A stretch of 45,449 nt of DNA. Origin: Tepidamorphus sp. GTDB taxonomy: Bacteria; Pseudomonadota; Alphaproteobacteria; Rhizobiales; Tepidamorphaceae. The stretch is from NCBI GenBank assembly GCA_028280885.1, contig JANQKY010000092.1, forward strand, positions 1-45,449. The letters are read 5' to 3'. A program made the translations under genes and the position numbers. Below, one piece after another: positions 16,497-24,961 of this stretch (positions are counted from its first letter, which is position 1; the number at the start of each line of letters is the position of its first letter). Under the pieces are notes generated by a model. The model saw nothing but the letters and a program-made list of their open reading frames with translations, was not told the origin of the DNA and ran no database searches.

Positions 16497-16601
16497 AAAA
16501 CTACATAACTTTCAAGCGAGGGCAACAAATTGTTGTCCGACCGTGAATTTCCGCCCCTTAATAGCCTTGTATCGGCGGAAAATTTGCAGAAATGTAGTTT
16601 T
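16497..16601. promoter_or_regulatory. divergent control region with inverted ATGTAGTTTT boxes
   Basis: This AT-richer stretch lies between the ABC-transporter/amino-sugar operon and its regulator. It holds two inverted copies of a 14-base box: AAAACTACATAACT (16497-16510) and AGAAATGTAGTTTT (16588-16601). They agree at 12 of 14 positions when one is reversed, including a perfect ATGTAGTTTT core. Between them lies a small palindrome CAACAAATTGTTG (16523-16535). The mirror arrangement suggests one regulator-bound box for each divergent promoter. The fusion regulator encoded at 16656 is the natural candidate. Confidence 0.6.
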
Positions 16602-16655
16602 GATGATATTTTTGAGGCGGCCTTGGTATCGCGTTCCGTGGCTAGAGGAGGTCAC

Positions 16656-17540
16656 TTGAAGGACAAGATCGTGAACGAGCCTTTGGACGGGCCGCTGGAG
16701 CTGCTTGAACGGGTCGCCGACAGCAAGGCCGATCTGTCGAGGTCGCACAAGATGGTCGCGGAGTACCTGCAAAAGTCGCCGGAAACGTTTCTGCGCGCGT
16801 CGATCAAGGAGATTGCCAAGCTCGCCTCCGTCAGCGAACCGACACTGATCCGGTTCTGCCGGAAGTTCGGATATGACGGCCTGTCGGATTTCCGCCTTGC
16901 CCTGGCGATGTCGGTGGGGGCGCGAAACGATCGCAACCTGATCAACAGCGAGCCCAGCCTGCAGGCCCGGTTCGAGCGCAATGTCGCCGAGAAGACCAGG
17001 GTCGCCCGTGCGGCGGCGCGTTTTCTGGAAACCGACAAGTCGATCGCGCTCGATTCGGGGTCGACCTCCACCCTGTTTGCCGATCACCTCGTCAACGCGC
17101 CGCCGCTCAGCATCATGACGACCTCGATCTCGTCGCTATTGAAACTGCGCAACTGCCGCCAGCACCAGCTGGTTCTTCCCGGCGGAACCTTCCGCCCCGA
17201 TGCGATGGCGGTCGGCGGGCGCATGGCCGAGGACGCGTTGAAGAATTTCACCTTCGATACCGCCTATATCGGTGCCGACAGCATCCATCCGCGCAACGGC
17301 CTGTCGACCTTCGACGAGGCCGAGGCGCACCTGACCGAGGCGATCGTCAATGCCAGCAACCGTGTCATCGTGCTGGCGGATTCGAGCAAGTTCAGGGTGC
17401 CCGCGCTCCGGCGGATCTGCGATCTGTCGCAGGTCGATGTGCTGATTACCGATGACGGCATCCCGGCGGAGGACGAGGAGATGCTGCATGAGCGCCGGGT
17501 GGAGGTGGTCAAGGCGGGCCCGGGCAAGGCTGTGGACTGA
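16656..17540 (+). CDS. RpiR-type HTH fused to a DeoR-type sensor domain, regulator of the amino-sugar operon
   Basis: A 294-residue regulator with an unusual build. Residues about 14-88 are an RpiR helix-turn-helix (SRSHKMVAEYLQKSPETF, SIKEIAKLASVSEPTLIRFC, FGYDGLSDFRLALA). RpiR proteins normally continue into a SIS domain. Here residues about 125-285 are instead a DeoR sensor domain (IALDSGSTSTLFADHL, LPGGTFRPDAMAVGG, TAYIGADSI, RVIVLADSSKF), normally attached to a DeoR winged helix. I choose TTG 16656 because AGAGGAGG precedes it; a TTG at 16530 would add 42 unlikely residues. DeoR sensors such as that of AgaR bind phosphorylated amino-sugar or tagatose intermediates, which fits the divergent operon. 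The reading frame is continuous, so this is a true fusion. Confidence 0.9.
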   Translation: MKDKIVNEPLDGPLELLERVADSKADLSRSHKMVAEYLQKSPETFLRASIKEIAKLASVSEPTLIRFCRKFGYDGLSDFRLALAMSVGARNDRNLINSEPSLQARFERNVAEKTRVARAAARFLETDKSIALDSGSTSTLFADHLVNAPPLSIMTTSISSLLKLRNCRQHQLVLPGGTFRPDAMAVGGRMAEDALKNFTFDTAYIGADSIHPRNGLSTFDEAEAHLTEAIVNASNRVIVLADSSKFRVPALRRICDLSQVDVLITDDGIPAEDEEMLHERRVEVVKAGPGKAVD

Positions 17541-17568
17541 GCAGCGCCGGATCCGGCAAACAACACGC

Positions 17569-17611
17569 TTGACAAGCCGGTGCAATGATTGCGAATTTGT
17601 CCGGACAAATT
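17569..17611 (+). promoter_or_regulatory. promoter plus TTTGTCCGGACAAA operator (site 1)
   Basis: A perfect 18-bp palindrome AATTTGTCCGGACAAATT (17594-17611) lies 56 bases before the first CoA-transferase gene. A perfect -35 hexamer TTGACA (17569-17574) lies upstream, 16-17 bases from a weak -10 (about 17591-17597) that overlaps the left arm of the palindrome. This layout would give steric repression. Three further copies of the palindrome occur in the window. Confidence 0.85.
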
Positions 17612-17666
17612 GCGTTGCCGCGGCTGACCGTGCCTTGGGTACGGCGGCAGCGACAGAGCAGGAGAG

Positions 17667-18929
17667 ATGTCCGGCGTGACCCCGTCAAACGCGCCCCCGT
17701 TTTCCACGCCGCGGCTTGCCGCCGGCGAGGACCTGCCGCTTGCCGGCATCACGGTCCTGGCCGCCGAGCAGTATGGCGCCGGTCCGTTCGCCTCGATGTA
17801 TCTGGCCGACATGGGCGCGACCGTCATCAAGATCGAGCCGCCGCCCAGGCCCGATGGCGGTGGCGGCGACAATTCGCGCGCCTCGGGGCCGTTCTTCCTG
17901 GGGGAAAACGATTCCCATTTCTTCCAGACCTTCAACCGTAACAAGCAGTCGCTGACGCTCAATCTGAAATCGGCGCGGGGGCAGGACATCCTGCATCGAC
18001 TCGTGGCGAAGGCGGATGCGGTGATGAACAACATGCGCGGCGACCAGCCCGCCGCGCTCGGGCTGACCTACGCGCAGCTTGCGCCCGCCAATCCGGCAAT
18101 CGTCTGCGGCCATCTGAGCGGTTATGGCCGCGACGGTCCGCGCGCGAGCTGGCCGGCCTATGACTTTCTTGCGCAGGCCGAGGCCGGCTTCATGGACGTA
18201 ACCGGCGAGCCGGGCAGCGCGCCGCAGCGCATGGGGCTGTCCATCGTCGACTACCTGTCCGGCATCACCATGGCCTTTGCGCTGTCGGCGGCGCTGATCG
18301 GCGCGCTGAAGACCGGAAGGGGGCGCGATATCGACGTCACGCTCTACGACGTTGCCATGCACCAGCTCACCTATCCGGCGACCTGGTATCTCAACGAAGG
18401 ATACGAGATTGGCCGGCGGCCGCGGTCGGGCCATCCCAGCGTCGTGCCCTGCGAGACGGTGCCGACCGGCGACGGGCATCTGTTCATCATGTGCGTGCTG
18501 CCGAAGTTCTGGGTCGGGCTGTGCGAGGGCATCGGCCGGCCGGAGCTCGCCGATGACAGCCGGTTTTCCGGCTTCGAGGCCCGCTACGAAAACCGCGACG
18601 CGCTGATGGAAATCCTTGACGAGGCCTTCTCGAAGCATCCGACCGCGCATTGGATGGGCGTGTTCGCCGGCAAGGTGCCGGTCGCGCCGGTGCTGACGCT
18701 CGCACAGGCGCTGGACAATCCCTATTTCGTCGCACGCGGCGGTATCCAGCCGGTCGACCATCCGGTCAGGCTAGGCCTGAAGATGATCGCCAGTCCGATC
18801 CGCCTCGACGGGGCGATCGCGCCCGGCCGCGCCGGTCCCGCGCTCGGCGGCCAGACGGACAAGATCCTGGGCGGCCTGGGATTCGATCAGTCTGATATAG
18901 CCGCGCTGCGCGATGAGGGGGTGGTCTGA
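17667..18929 (+). CDS. CaiB/BaiF CoA-transferase (family III), paralog 1
   Basis: A 420-residue class III CoA-transferase that moves CoA between carboxylic acids. Typical elements are GITVLAAEQYGAGPFASMYL, ADMGATVIKIEPP, FNRNKQSLTLNLKS, and the catalytic Asp in SWPAYDFLAQAEAGFMDVTG. Later come LSIVDYLSGITMAFALSAAL and RDIDVTLYDVAMHQL. The start is ATG 17667, with GGAGAG directly upstream. It leads a two-gene unit with a second CaiB protein, three bases apart. The pair may act as a heteromer, as some family III enzymes do, or on two substrates. The unit is controlled by operator site 1. Confidence 0.94.
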   Translation: MSGVTPSNAPPFSTPRLAAGEDLPLAGITVLAAEQYGAGPFASMYLADMGATVIKIEPPPRPDGGGGDNSRASGPFFLGENDSHFFQTFNRNKQSLTLNLKSARGQDILHRLVAKADAVMNNMRGDQPAALGLTYAQLAPANPAIVCGHLSGYGRDGPRASWPAYDFLAQAEAGFMDVTGEPGSAPQRMGLSIVDYLSGITMAFALSAALIGALKTGRGRDIDVTLYDVAMHQLTYPATWYLNEGYEIGRRPRSGHPSVVPCETVPTGDGHLFIMCVLPKFWVGLCEGIGRPELADDSRFSGFEARYENRDALMEILDEAFSKHPTAHWMGVFAGKVPVAPVLTLAQALDNPYFVARGGIQPVDHPVRLGLKMIASPIRLDGAIAPGRAGPALGGQTDKILGGLGFDQSDIAALRDEGVV

Positions 18930-18932
18930 GCC

Positions 18933-20078
18933 ATGAAACTCGACGGCCTGAAGGTGGTCGATCTGTCGCTGTTCCTGCCCGGTCCCTATCTCACCATGGC
19001 GATGGCCGATCACGGCGCGGACGTCATCAAGGTCGAGCCGCCGTCCGGCGAGCCGGTCCGCGCTGTCGGCTATCGCGCCGGCGGGCAGTCGGTCTGGTTT
19101 CGTAACACCCATCGGGGAAAGCGTTCGATCGTGCTGGACCTGAAGACGGAGGCGGGACGCGAGGCGCTGTTGGCGCTGTCCGCGACCGCCGACGTTTTCG
19201 TCGAGGCCTTCCGGCCCGGCGTCGTCGATCGGCTCGGCGTCGGATACGAGGCGGTGAAGGCGCGCAACCCCGGCATCGTCTATGCCTCGATAGCCGCCTT
19301 CGGGCAGACCGGGCCGCTGGTGAAGACGCCCGCGCACGATCTGGCGATCCAGGCCTACTCGGGAACCCTGTCGCTCAATCTCGGCAAGGACGGCGAGCCC
19401 AACAATCCGGGCATGCCGGTTGCCGACCTGACCGGCTCGCTGGTCGCCCTGTCGGCGATCCTGATGGCGCTCTATCGCCGGACGCAGACGGGTGAGGGCG
19501 ACTATATCGACATCTCCATGCAGGATGCGCTGATGTCCTGGCTGCCGAACGTCACCGGTCCCGTCTTCGCCGAGGACCGGGCGCCGGTGGTGCGGAACGA
19601 GCGGTCGTTCGGCGGCTATGCGTTCTTCTCGGTCTACCGGACCGCCGACGGGCGCCACGTCGCGCTCGGCGGCGTCGAGTACAAATTCGTGCACACCCTT
19701 CTGAACGCGCTTGACCGCCCGGACCTGATCGAGGCGGCCTGCGGCCCGCCGGGACCGGGGCAGGCGCCGGTCAAGCGGTTCCTGGAGGCGACGTTTGCGG
19801 CGAAGACCCGTGACGACTGGGTTGCCTGGTTTTCCGACAAGGACGTCTGCTTCGGGCCGGTGCTCGACCTGCACGAGGCCTTTCATGCGCCGCAGGTGGA
19901 AAGCCGCGAGATGCTGTTCCGCGACGCCGACGGCAATCTGCACATCGGCACGCCGTTCAGGTTTCGCCAGGAGCCCGGACGGCCGCAGACCGCGCTGCCG
20001 GCGCTTGGCGAACACACGCGCGACGTGCTTGAGGAGGCCGGGGTGGACGCGGCGGTCATCGCCGAGGTCGCGGACTGA
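18933..20078 (+). CDS. CaiB/BaiF CoA-transferase (family III), paralog 2
   Basis: A 381-residue class III CoA-transferase. Visible are KVVDLSLFLPGPYLTMAMAD, ADVIKVEPPSGEPVR, NTHRGKRSIVLDLKTEAG, the catalytic Asp in KTPAHDLAIQAYSGT, and YIDISMQDALMSWLP. It starts three bases after paralog 1 and is clearly co-transcribed. It ends exactly one base before the convergent GntR-family stop codon (TGA then TCA), so the two convergent genes leave no terminator between them. The acceptor acid is unknown. Confidence 0.94.
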   Translation: MKLDGLKVVDLSLFLPGPYLTMAMADHGADVIKVEPPSGEPVRAVGYRAGGQSVWFRNTHRGKRSIVLDLKTEAGREALLALSATADVFVEAFRPGVVDRLGVGYEAVKARNPGIVYASIAAFGQTGPLVKTPAHDLAIQAYSGTLSLNLGKDGEPNNPGMPVADLTGSLVALSAILMALYRRTQTGEGDYIDISMQDALMSWLPNVTGPVFAEDRAPVVRNERSFGGYAFFSVYRTADGRHVALGGVEYKFVHTLLNALDRPDLIEAACGPPGPGQAPVKRFLEATFAAKTRDDWVAWFSDKDVCFGPVLDLHEAFHAPQVESREMLFRDADGNLHIGTPFRFRQEPGRPQTALPALGEHTRDVLEEAGVDAAVIAEVAD

Positions 20079-20807
20079 TCAGGCCGAATCCTCCCGCTTG
20101 ATCGACATGGCGTAGGAGAAGGTCTCCATGCGGTGCCAGTTGATCGAGACCTGGATCGGCGCGTCGGCGGCGCCGAGATAGCGCCGCTCGACCCGGATCA
20201 TCATATCGCCGTCGTCGAGCCCGAGCGCCCGTGTCGCTGCCGCCGGACCGGGCGCTGCCGAGATCGTCTGGATCACCTCGACGATCGACACCCCGTGATG
20301 GCGTTCCAGATAGCTGTAGAGCGGGCCGGGCAGGCCCGCCAGATGCGGCTCGATATCGCGGTAGTCGCCGTTGACGTAGATCTGCACATAGCAGATCGGC
20401 TCGCCGGATCGGGTTCGTCTGATCGCTTCGATATGCAGCCACGCGTGGCCGGGCATGGTGCCCAGTTGCTGGGCGAGCGCCTGATCGGCCACCGTGATGC
20501 CGGTCGACAGGAAGTCCAGATTGGTCTCGGCGGCATAGTCATAGAGCTCGCGCAGCGACCGCATCGTCTGGACGTAGTTGTTGCGGCGTTCCGCGCTCAA
20601 GACCTCCGAGCCCGAGCCCTGGCGGCGCGCCACCAGGCCGATATCGGTCAGCCGGCGCAGCGCCTCGCGCACCGTGTAGCGGCTGACGTCGAACTCGGCG
20701 CAGAATTCCTGCTCGGTCGGCAGCGTCGAGCCGACCGGATAGGTGCCGTCGGCGATCCGCTGCTGCAGCAATTCGAAAATCTTCCGGTAACGCAGTTTGG
20801 AGACCAC
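20079..20807 (-). CDS. GntR-family regulator, HutC subfamily (UTRA domain)
   Basis: A 242-residue repressor. Residues 1-70 form the GntR winged helix (YRKIFELLQQRIADGTYPVG, LPTEQEFCAEFDVSRYTVRE, GLVARRQGSGSEV). Residues about 90-235 form a UTRA ligand-binding domain (WLHIEAIRRTRSGEPICYVQ, near-terminal SINWHRMETFSYAMS). I choose GTG 20807 because GAGGAG lies six bases upstream. It is downstream of an acetyl-CoA hydrolase/transferase gene, 38 bases apart, and both face the divergent operator at 22183. It is the only regulator in the CoA-ester locus, so it is the best candidate to bind the four TTTGTCCGGACAAA palindromes. GntR-family sites of the form TGT-N-ACA are consistent with this. Confidence 0.93.
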   Translation of the reverse strand: MVSKLRYRKIFELLQQRIADGTYPVGSTLPTEQEFCAEFDVSRYTVREALRRLTDIGLVARRQGSGSEVLSAERRNNYVQTMRSLRELYDYAAETNLDFLSTGITVADQALAQQLGTMPGHAWLHIEAIRRTRSGEPICYVQIYVNGDYRDIEPHLAGLPGPLYSYLERHHGVSIVEVIQTISAAPGPAAATRALGLDDGDMMIRVERRYLGAADAPIQVSINWHRMETFSYAMSIKREDSA

Positions 20808-20845
20808 GTCCTGCTCCTCGCCCCCTAGACCTCGTCCGGTGCCAG

Positions 20846-22093
20846 CTACAGCCGCGCGCGCATCCGGCTCCACTGGTCCGCGAGGTCGTCGCGGAACCCG
20901 GGGGCCGCGATCGCGATCAGGGACTGCGCGCGCTGGTCGATGTCGAACCCGCGCAACCGTGCCACACCATGTTCGGTCACGACAATATCGACATCGCCGC
21001 GGGCAATCGAGCACACCGCGTCCGGGCCCAGCACCGGCTTGATGCGGCTGACGGTGCCGCGTTTCGCGGTTGCCGGCAGGGCGACGATCGAACGGCCGCC
21101 GGGCGAGGCCATCGCCCCGCGCGCGAAGTCGGCGATGCCGCCATGGCCGGAGACCTGGCGCCCGCCGGCCATCTCGGCATTGACCTGGCCGAACAGATCG
21201 ATCTCCAGCGCCGAGGCGACGCTGAACAGCCGGTCGATCCCGGCGAGCACGCCGGCGCCATGCGTGAAGGAGGCGGGCTTGAACCGGATGTCGTCGCGGG
21301 CGGCGATCAGGCGATAGAAGGCCTGCGAGCCGAGCGCGACCCCGGTGACGACGCCCCTCGAAACCGCGCCGCTCTCAAGGGCCGGGGTGAGCGAGGCCGT
21401 GATCATGCCGCCATGGACGGCTAGGTCGCGATGCCCGGCAAGCCGGTGGGCGAGGGCGGCCTGGACCCTGCCGATGCCGAACTGGACCGTATCGCCGTCG
21501 TCGATCATGGCCGCGACCGCGTCGGCGATCGCGTCGACGGTCGGATCGCCCGCGCCCGTGTCATAGAGGATCGGCGCGTTCGGTGCGTCGACCAGCAGGT
21601 CGAAGCGGTCGACGGGAATGCGGATGCCGTTTACGGGTTCGGGCAGCTCCGGATTGACCTCGCCGATCAGCCGCGCACCGCCGGCGACGATCGCCGGCGT
21701 GAAATCGGCCGTCGGACCGAGTCCGACCTGTCCGTTTCGCGGCGGGGTGACCGAGACGAAGGCCGTCATTCGGCCAGCCTCCTGTCCGAGCCACCGCCAG
21801 ATCTCCGGATAGCCGAGCGGCCGGTGGCGCACCCGGCTGGCCGCGAACGCCTCGCGCAGGGCCGGCGTGACGAAGAAGACGTCGGCGCTGGCGCCCTCCG
21901 CGACAACGCTGCGCGTGTTGACGCCGGGAAGCCAGACGCCGGTGAAGCGCCGCCCCGCGCCGAGTTCCGGGTCGGCGGCCAGGGCGTCCAGCGTCGCGGT
22001 CGGCTCGCCGGTGCAGCCGGCCAGATAGATATGGTGGTCGCGCGGCGCCGCCTTAAGCGCGTCTTTCAGTGCGTCGGGTTCAGCCAATTGCAT
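20846..22093 (-). CDS. acetyl-CoA hydrolase/CoA-transferase family protein (family I)
   Basis: A 415-residue protein of the acetyl-CoA hydrolase/transferase superfamily (4-hydroxybutyrate or acetate CoA-transferase-like). Diagnostic stretches are FVSVTPPRNGQVGLGPTADF, DTVQFGIGRVQAALAHRL, DLAVHGGMITASL, and the C-terminal IDLFGQVNAEMAGGRQVSGH followed by GGIADFARGA and VDIVVTEHGVARLRG. It probably moves CoA between a pathway intermediate and acetate. With two family III enzymes and a ligase nearby, the locus has four independent ways to make or recycle CoA esters. It is transcribed leftward into the GntR gene. Confidence 0.9.
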   Translation of the reverse strand: MQLAEPDALKDALKAAPRDHHIYLAGCTGEPTATLDALAADPELGAGRRFTGVWLPGVNTRSVVAEGASADVFFVTPALREAFAASRVRHRPLGYPEIWRWLGQEAGRMTAFVSVTPPRNGQVGLGPTADFTPAIVAGGARLIGEVNPELPEPVNGIRIPVDRFDLLVDAPNAPILYDTGAGDPTVDAIADAVAAMIDDGDTVQFGIGRVQAALAHRLAGHRDLAVHGGMITASLTPALESGAVSRGVVTGVALGSQAFYRLIAARDDIRFKPASFTHGAGVLAGIDRLFSVASALEIDLFGQVNAEMAGGRQVSGHGGIADFARGAMASPGGRSIVALPATAKRGTVSRIKPVLGPDAVCSIARGDVDIVVTEHGVARLRGFDIDQRAQSLIAIAAPGFRDDLADQWSRMRARL

Positions 22094-22158
22094 TCTCAGG
22101 TCGATCCATTTCTCAGCCTCTCCTGTGTCCCATCAACGCGCGCTGATGGAATTCCTTA

Positions 22159-22200
22159 TTGCGCATGCCGAGCGCATGCGTAAATATGTCCGGACAAATT
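22159..22200. promoter_or_regulatory. divergent promoter with TTTGTCCGGACAAA-type operator (site 2)
   Basis: AATATGTCCGGACAAATT (22183-22200) is an 18-bp palindrome with one mismatch, in the gap between the leftward acetyl-CoA hydrolase/gntR unit and the rightward mmgE/prpD unit. For the rightward genes, a -35-like TTGCGC (22159-22164), a 16-base spacer and TAAATA (22181-22186) overlap the left arm. The spacer itself contains an inverted repeat with CGCATGC/GCATGCG arms (22162-22168, 22174-22180). Regulation of both directions, including autoregulation of gntR, is likely. Confidence 0.8.
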
Positions 22201-22218
22201 TTACGCCCCTCATCGCCC

Positions 22219-23562
22219 ATGCCCGACAGCCTGACGAGCACCCTATATGACATAACGCGCCGGCCGCTAAGCGATGCCGACCGTCAGCGTGCCGCTTTGC
22301 ACCTGATCGACTGGATCGGATGCGCGGCGCTGGGCGCGACGACGCAAGCCGGCGCGGTCTTCACGGCGCATCGAGACGCGCTTGGAACCGGGCGTTGCAG
22401 CGTGATTTCCGGCGGTCGAAGCGCCTCGGCGTCTTCCGCCGCCTTCGCCAATGGCGCGCTCGGCAACATCCATGAGATGGACGACATCCATCGCAGCGCG
22501 ATCCTGCATCCCGGACCCGTCGTCATTCCCGCCGTCCTTGCCGCCGCCGAAGCGTTCGATCTGAGTGCCGAGGCGTTTCTCGGCGGGATCGTGCGCGGCT
22601 ACGAGGCGATGATCCGCGTCGGCCGGGCGACCGGGCCGGGGCATTATCGCTACTGGCACAAGACCGGCTCCTGCGGTCCGTTCGGCGCGGCGGCGGGCGT
22701 CGCGTCCGCGCTGGATCTTGACCGCGAGGGCTTCGTTTCCGCGCTGGGCAATGCCGGCTCGACCGCCGGCGGCCTGTGGCAGTGCCGGCACGAGCCGGTG
22801 ATGACCAAGCAATGGCATACGGCGCGTGCCGCCGAGGGGGGCTTCGCCGCCGCGCTGATGGCCGGGGACGGGCTGACCGGGCCGGCCTTCATCCTGGAGG
22901 GGGAGCAGGGCTTCTTCGCGGCGATGGCGCCCGATGCGTCGCCGCAGGCGGTGACAAACGAGCCTGATGGCCCCTGGCTCATCTACGACACCAGCTTCAA
23001 GCCGTGGCCGGCCTGCCGGCACGCCCATCCGACCATCGATTCGGCACTTGCCGCGCGCGAAGACCTCGGCGACCGATTGGGCTCTGTCACACAACTGACC
23101 ATCGAGACGTATGGCGATGCCGTCCGCTTCTGCGACCGGCCAGCGCCGGCAAGCGAGATCGAGGCCAAGTTCAGCCTGCAGCACGCGGCCGCCGTAACGC
23201 TTCTGCAGGGTGCGCCCGGCCTTGACGATTTCGGCGCTGAGCGGCGGGACGATCCGGCGGTCGCCGCGCTTCGCGACAAGGCGCATGTGGTGATCGCGGA
23301 GGATTTCGAGGCACGCTATCCGAATCACTATGGCGCGGCGCTCATCGCACAGCTTGAAGACGGCAGATGCCTGCGCTTCGAGACGCGCGATGCAAGCGGC
23401 GATCCGGCCCGGCTGCTCGACGACACGGCGATCCGCGCCAAGGCCGCCACGCTGCTCGCCGCCGCAGGGCTTGAGGCCGGCGCGATCGATGCCCTGATCG
23501 ATGCGACGCTGGCGTTGCCGGAAGCCGGCGATCTCTCGGCGTTCCTGCGACACCTGCCCTGA
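22219..23562 (+). CDS. MmgE/PrpD family protein, paralog 1
   Basis: A 447-residue protein of the MmgE/PrpD fold (2-methylcitrate dehydratase, aconitate decarboxylase and relatives). I place the start at ATG 22219 (MPDSLTSTLYDITRR); the ATG at 22159 lies upstream of the operator and is unlikely. The ribosome binding site is weak. Typical parts are HLIDWIGCAALGAT, NGALGNIHEMDDIHRSAILH, the catalytic region HKTGSCGPFGAAAGVASAL and DTSFKPWPACRHAHPTIDS. Members dehydrate or decarboxylate tri/dicarboxylic acids without an iron-sulfur cluster; substrate cannot be read. First gene of a three-gene unit with a CoA ligase and an amidase. Confidence 0.92.
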   Translation: MPDSLTSTLYDITRRPLSDADRQRAALHLIDWIGCAALGATTQAGAVFTAHRDALGTGRCSVISGGRSASASSAAFANGALGNIHEMDDIHRSAILHPGPVVIPAVLAAAEAFDLSAEAFLGGIVRGYEAMIRVGRATGPGHYRYWHKTGSCGPFGAAAGVASALDLDREGFVSALGNAGSTAGGLWQCRHEPVMTKQWHTARAAEGGFAAALMAGDGLTGPAFILEGEQGFFAAMAPDASPQAVTNEPDGPWLIYDTSFKPWPACRHAHPTIDSALAAREDLGDRLGSVTQLTIETYGDAVRFCDRPAPASEIEAKFSLQHAAAVTLLQGAPGLDDFGAERRDDPAVAALRDKAHVVIAEDFEARYPNHYGAALIAQLEDGRCLRFETRDASGDPARLLDDTAIRAKAATLLAAAGLEAGAIDALIDATLALPEAGDLSAFLRHLP

Positions 23563-23578
23563 CCGAAAGGACGACTGA

Positions 23579-24961
23579 ATGGACTATTTCGAAGCGCTCG
23601 ATCTGGCCGGGATGCGCCGCGCCTATCCGATCGGTCCCGCGTTCCTCGACGTCTACAAGGGTATGAGCGCCGATGCGTTGCGCGCCCGCCAGCAGGCGCA
23701 GTTCGAGACGGTCATGGCGTTCGCCTGGAAGGTTCCGTTCTATCAGCGCCTCTGGGGAGCGAAGGGGATCGAGCCCGGCGACATCGCATCGCTCGATGAT
23801 CTGACCAAGCTGCCGACCTATTCGAAATCCGACCTGATGGCTTCGGTCGAGGCCCATCCGCCGATGGGCGATTTCCACGGCCTCGACAGCTATCCCGACG
23901 ACCGCCGGCCGCCGCTTGTCTTCCAGACGACCAGCGGCACGACCGGCAAGCCGCAGCCGCTGCTGTTCGGCCCGAAAAGCCGCGAGGTCCAGTCGCGGCT
24001 GCTCGGACGCCTCTATCACCTGCACGGCATGACCGACCGGGACGTCGTCCACTCCGTCTACGGGCACGGCATGGTCAATGGCGGCCACTATGTGCGCGAG
24101 GCGATCAACCACTGGGTCGGCGCGCCATTGCTGTCCGCGGGGACCGGGGTCGAAACGCGGTCGGCCAATCAGGTCAACCTGATGCAGGGCTTCGGCGCGA
24201 CCGCGATCGTCGGCTTCGGCGACTACATCAAGCGGCTCGCGACCGTTGCGCGGGAAAACGGCCTCACGCCCGGCGAGGATATCCCGGTGCGGCTGATCAG
24301 CGGCCATATGGGCGCCGAGAAGCGGCGGGACATGTCGGAAGCCTGGGGCGGGGCGGCCGTCTATGACTGGTACGGCATCGGCGATACCGGCGCGATCGCC
24401 GGCGAGGGGCCGGACCAGGACGGCATGCACATGATGGAAGACGCCCAGTTCGTCGAGTTGCTCGACGTCGACACGAACGACCCGGTCGCGCCCGGCGAGA
24501 TGGGCAACCTCGTCTGCACCTGTCTCTACAAGGACGACGTGTTCCCGATCATCCGGTTCAATTCCCATGACGTGACGCGCGAGGTGACCGGCGCCAATCC
24601 GCTCGGCATTCCGATGCGCCGCATGGCGGGTTTCCTCGGCCGCAGCGACAACATGGTCAAGCTGCGCGGCATCAACATCTATCCGCAGGGCATCGGCGCG
24701 CTCTTGTCGGCGCAGTTCCCGCAGATGACCGGCGAGTTCTACTGCCGCGTGACCTCCAGGGACGGCCGCGACGAGATGACGGCGGTGCTCGAGACGACCG
24801 CGCGCGATCCGGAGATGGCCGGGGCGATGGAAGCGGTGCTGCGCACCCGGCTCGGGGTGGCGATCGCGGTCGAGCTCCGCGCGCCCGGCGAGACGGCGGC
24901 GATGACCGGCATCGAGACCCGGCAGAAGCCGGTCCGCCTGATCGACGAGCGTGGCGCATGA
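23579..24961 (+). CDS. phenylacetate-CoA ligase-like (PaaK family) acyl-adenylating enzyme
   Basis: A 460-residue AMP-forming ligase of the PaaK branch. The P-loop is FQTTSGTTGKPQPLLFGP; the mid-region has VRLISGHMGAEKRRDMSEAW and VYDWYGIGDTGAIAGEG, equivalent to the YG.TE adenylate motif; then LGRSDNMVKLRGINIYPQGI marks the C-terminal domain, ending with the lysine region RQKPVRLID. PaaK-family members activate aryl and aryl-acetic acids, but many uncharacterised ones sit in other acid catabolic loci. The start is ATG 23579, with AAAGGA upstream, 16 bases after the mmgE/prpD stop; the end overlaps the amidase start (ATGA). Confidence 0.92.
   Translation: MDYFEALDLAGMRRAYPIGPAFLDVYKGMSADALRARQQAQFETVMAFAWKVPFYQRLWGAKGIEPGDIASLDDLTKLPTYSKSDLMASVEAHPPMGDFHGLDSYPDDRRPPLVFQTTSGTTGKPQPLLFGPKSREVQSRLLGRLYHLHGMTDRDVVHSVYGHGMVNGGHYVREAINHWVGAPLLSAGTGVETRSANQVNLMQGFGATAIVGFGDYIKRLATVARENGLTPGEDIPVRLISGHMGAEKRRDMSEAWGGAAVYDWYGIGDTGAIAGEGPDQDGMHMMEDAQFVELLDVDTNDPVAPGEMGNLVCTCLYKDDVFPIIRFNSHDVTREVTGANPLGIPMRRMAGFLGRSDNMVKLRGINIYPQGIGALLSAQFPQMTGEFYCRVTSRDGRDEMTAVLETTARDPEMAGAMEAVLRTRLGVAIAVELRAPGETAAMTGIETRQKPVRLIDERGA

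Noticed and set aside
22159..22218. ATG at 22159 as start of the first MmgE/PrpD protein
   Set aside because: It would place the operator and -10 inside the coding region, and the additional 20 residues match nothing in the family.
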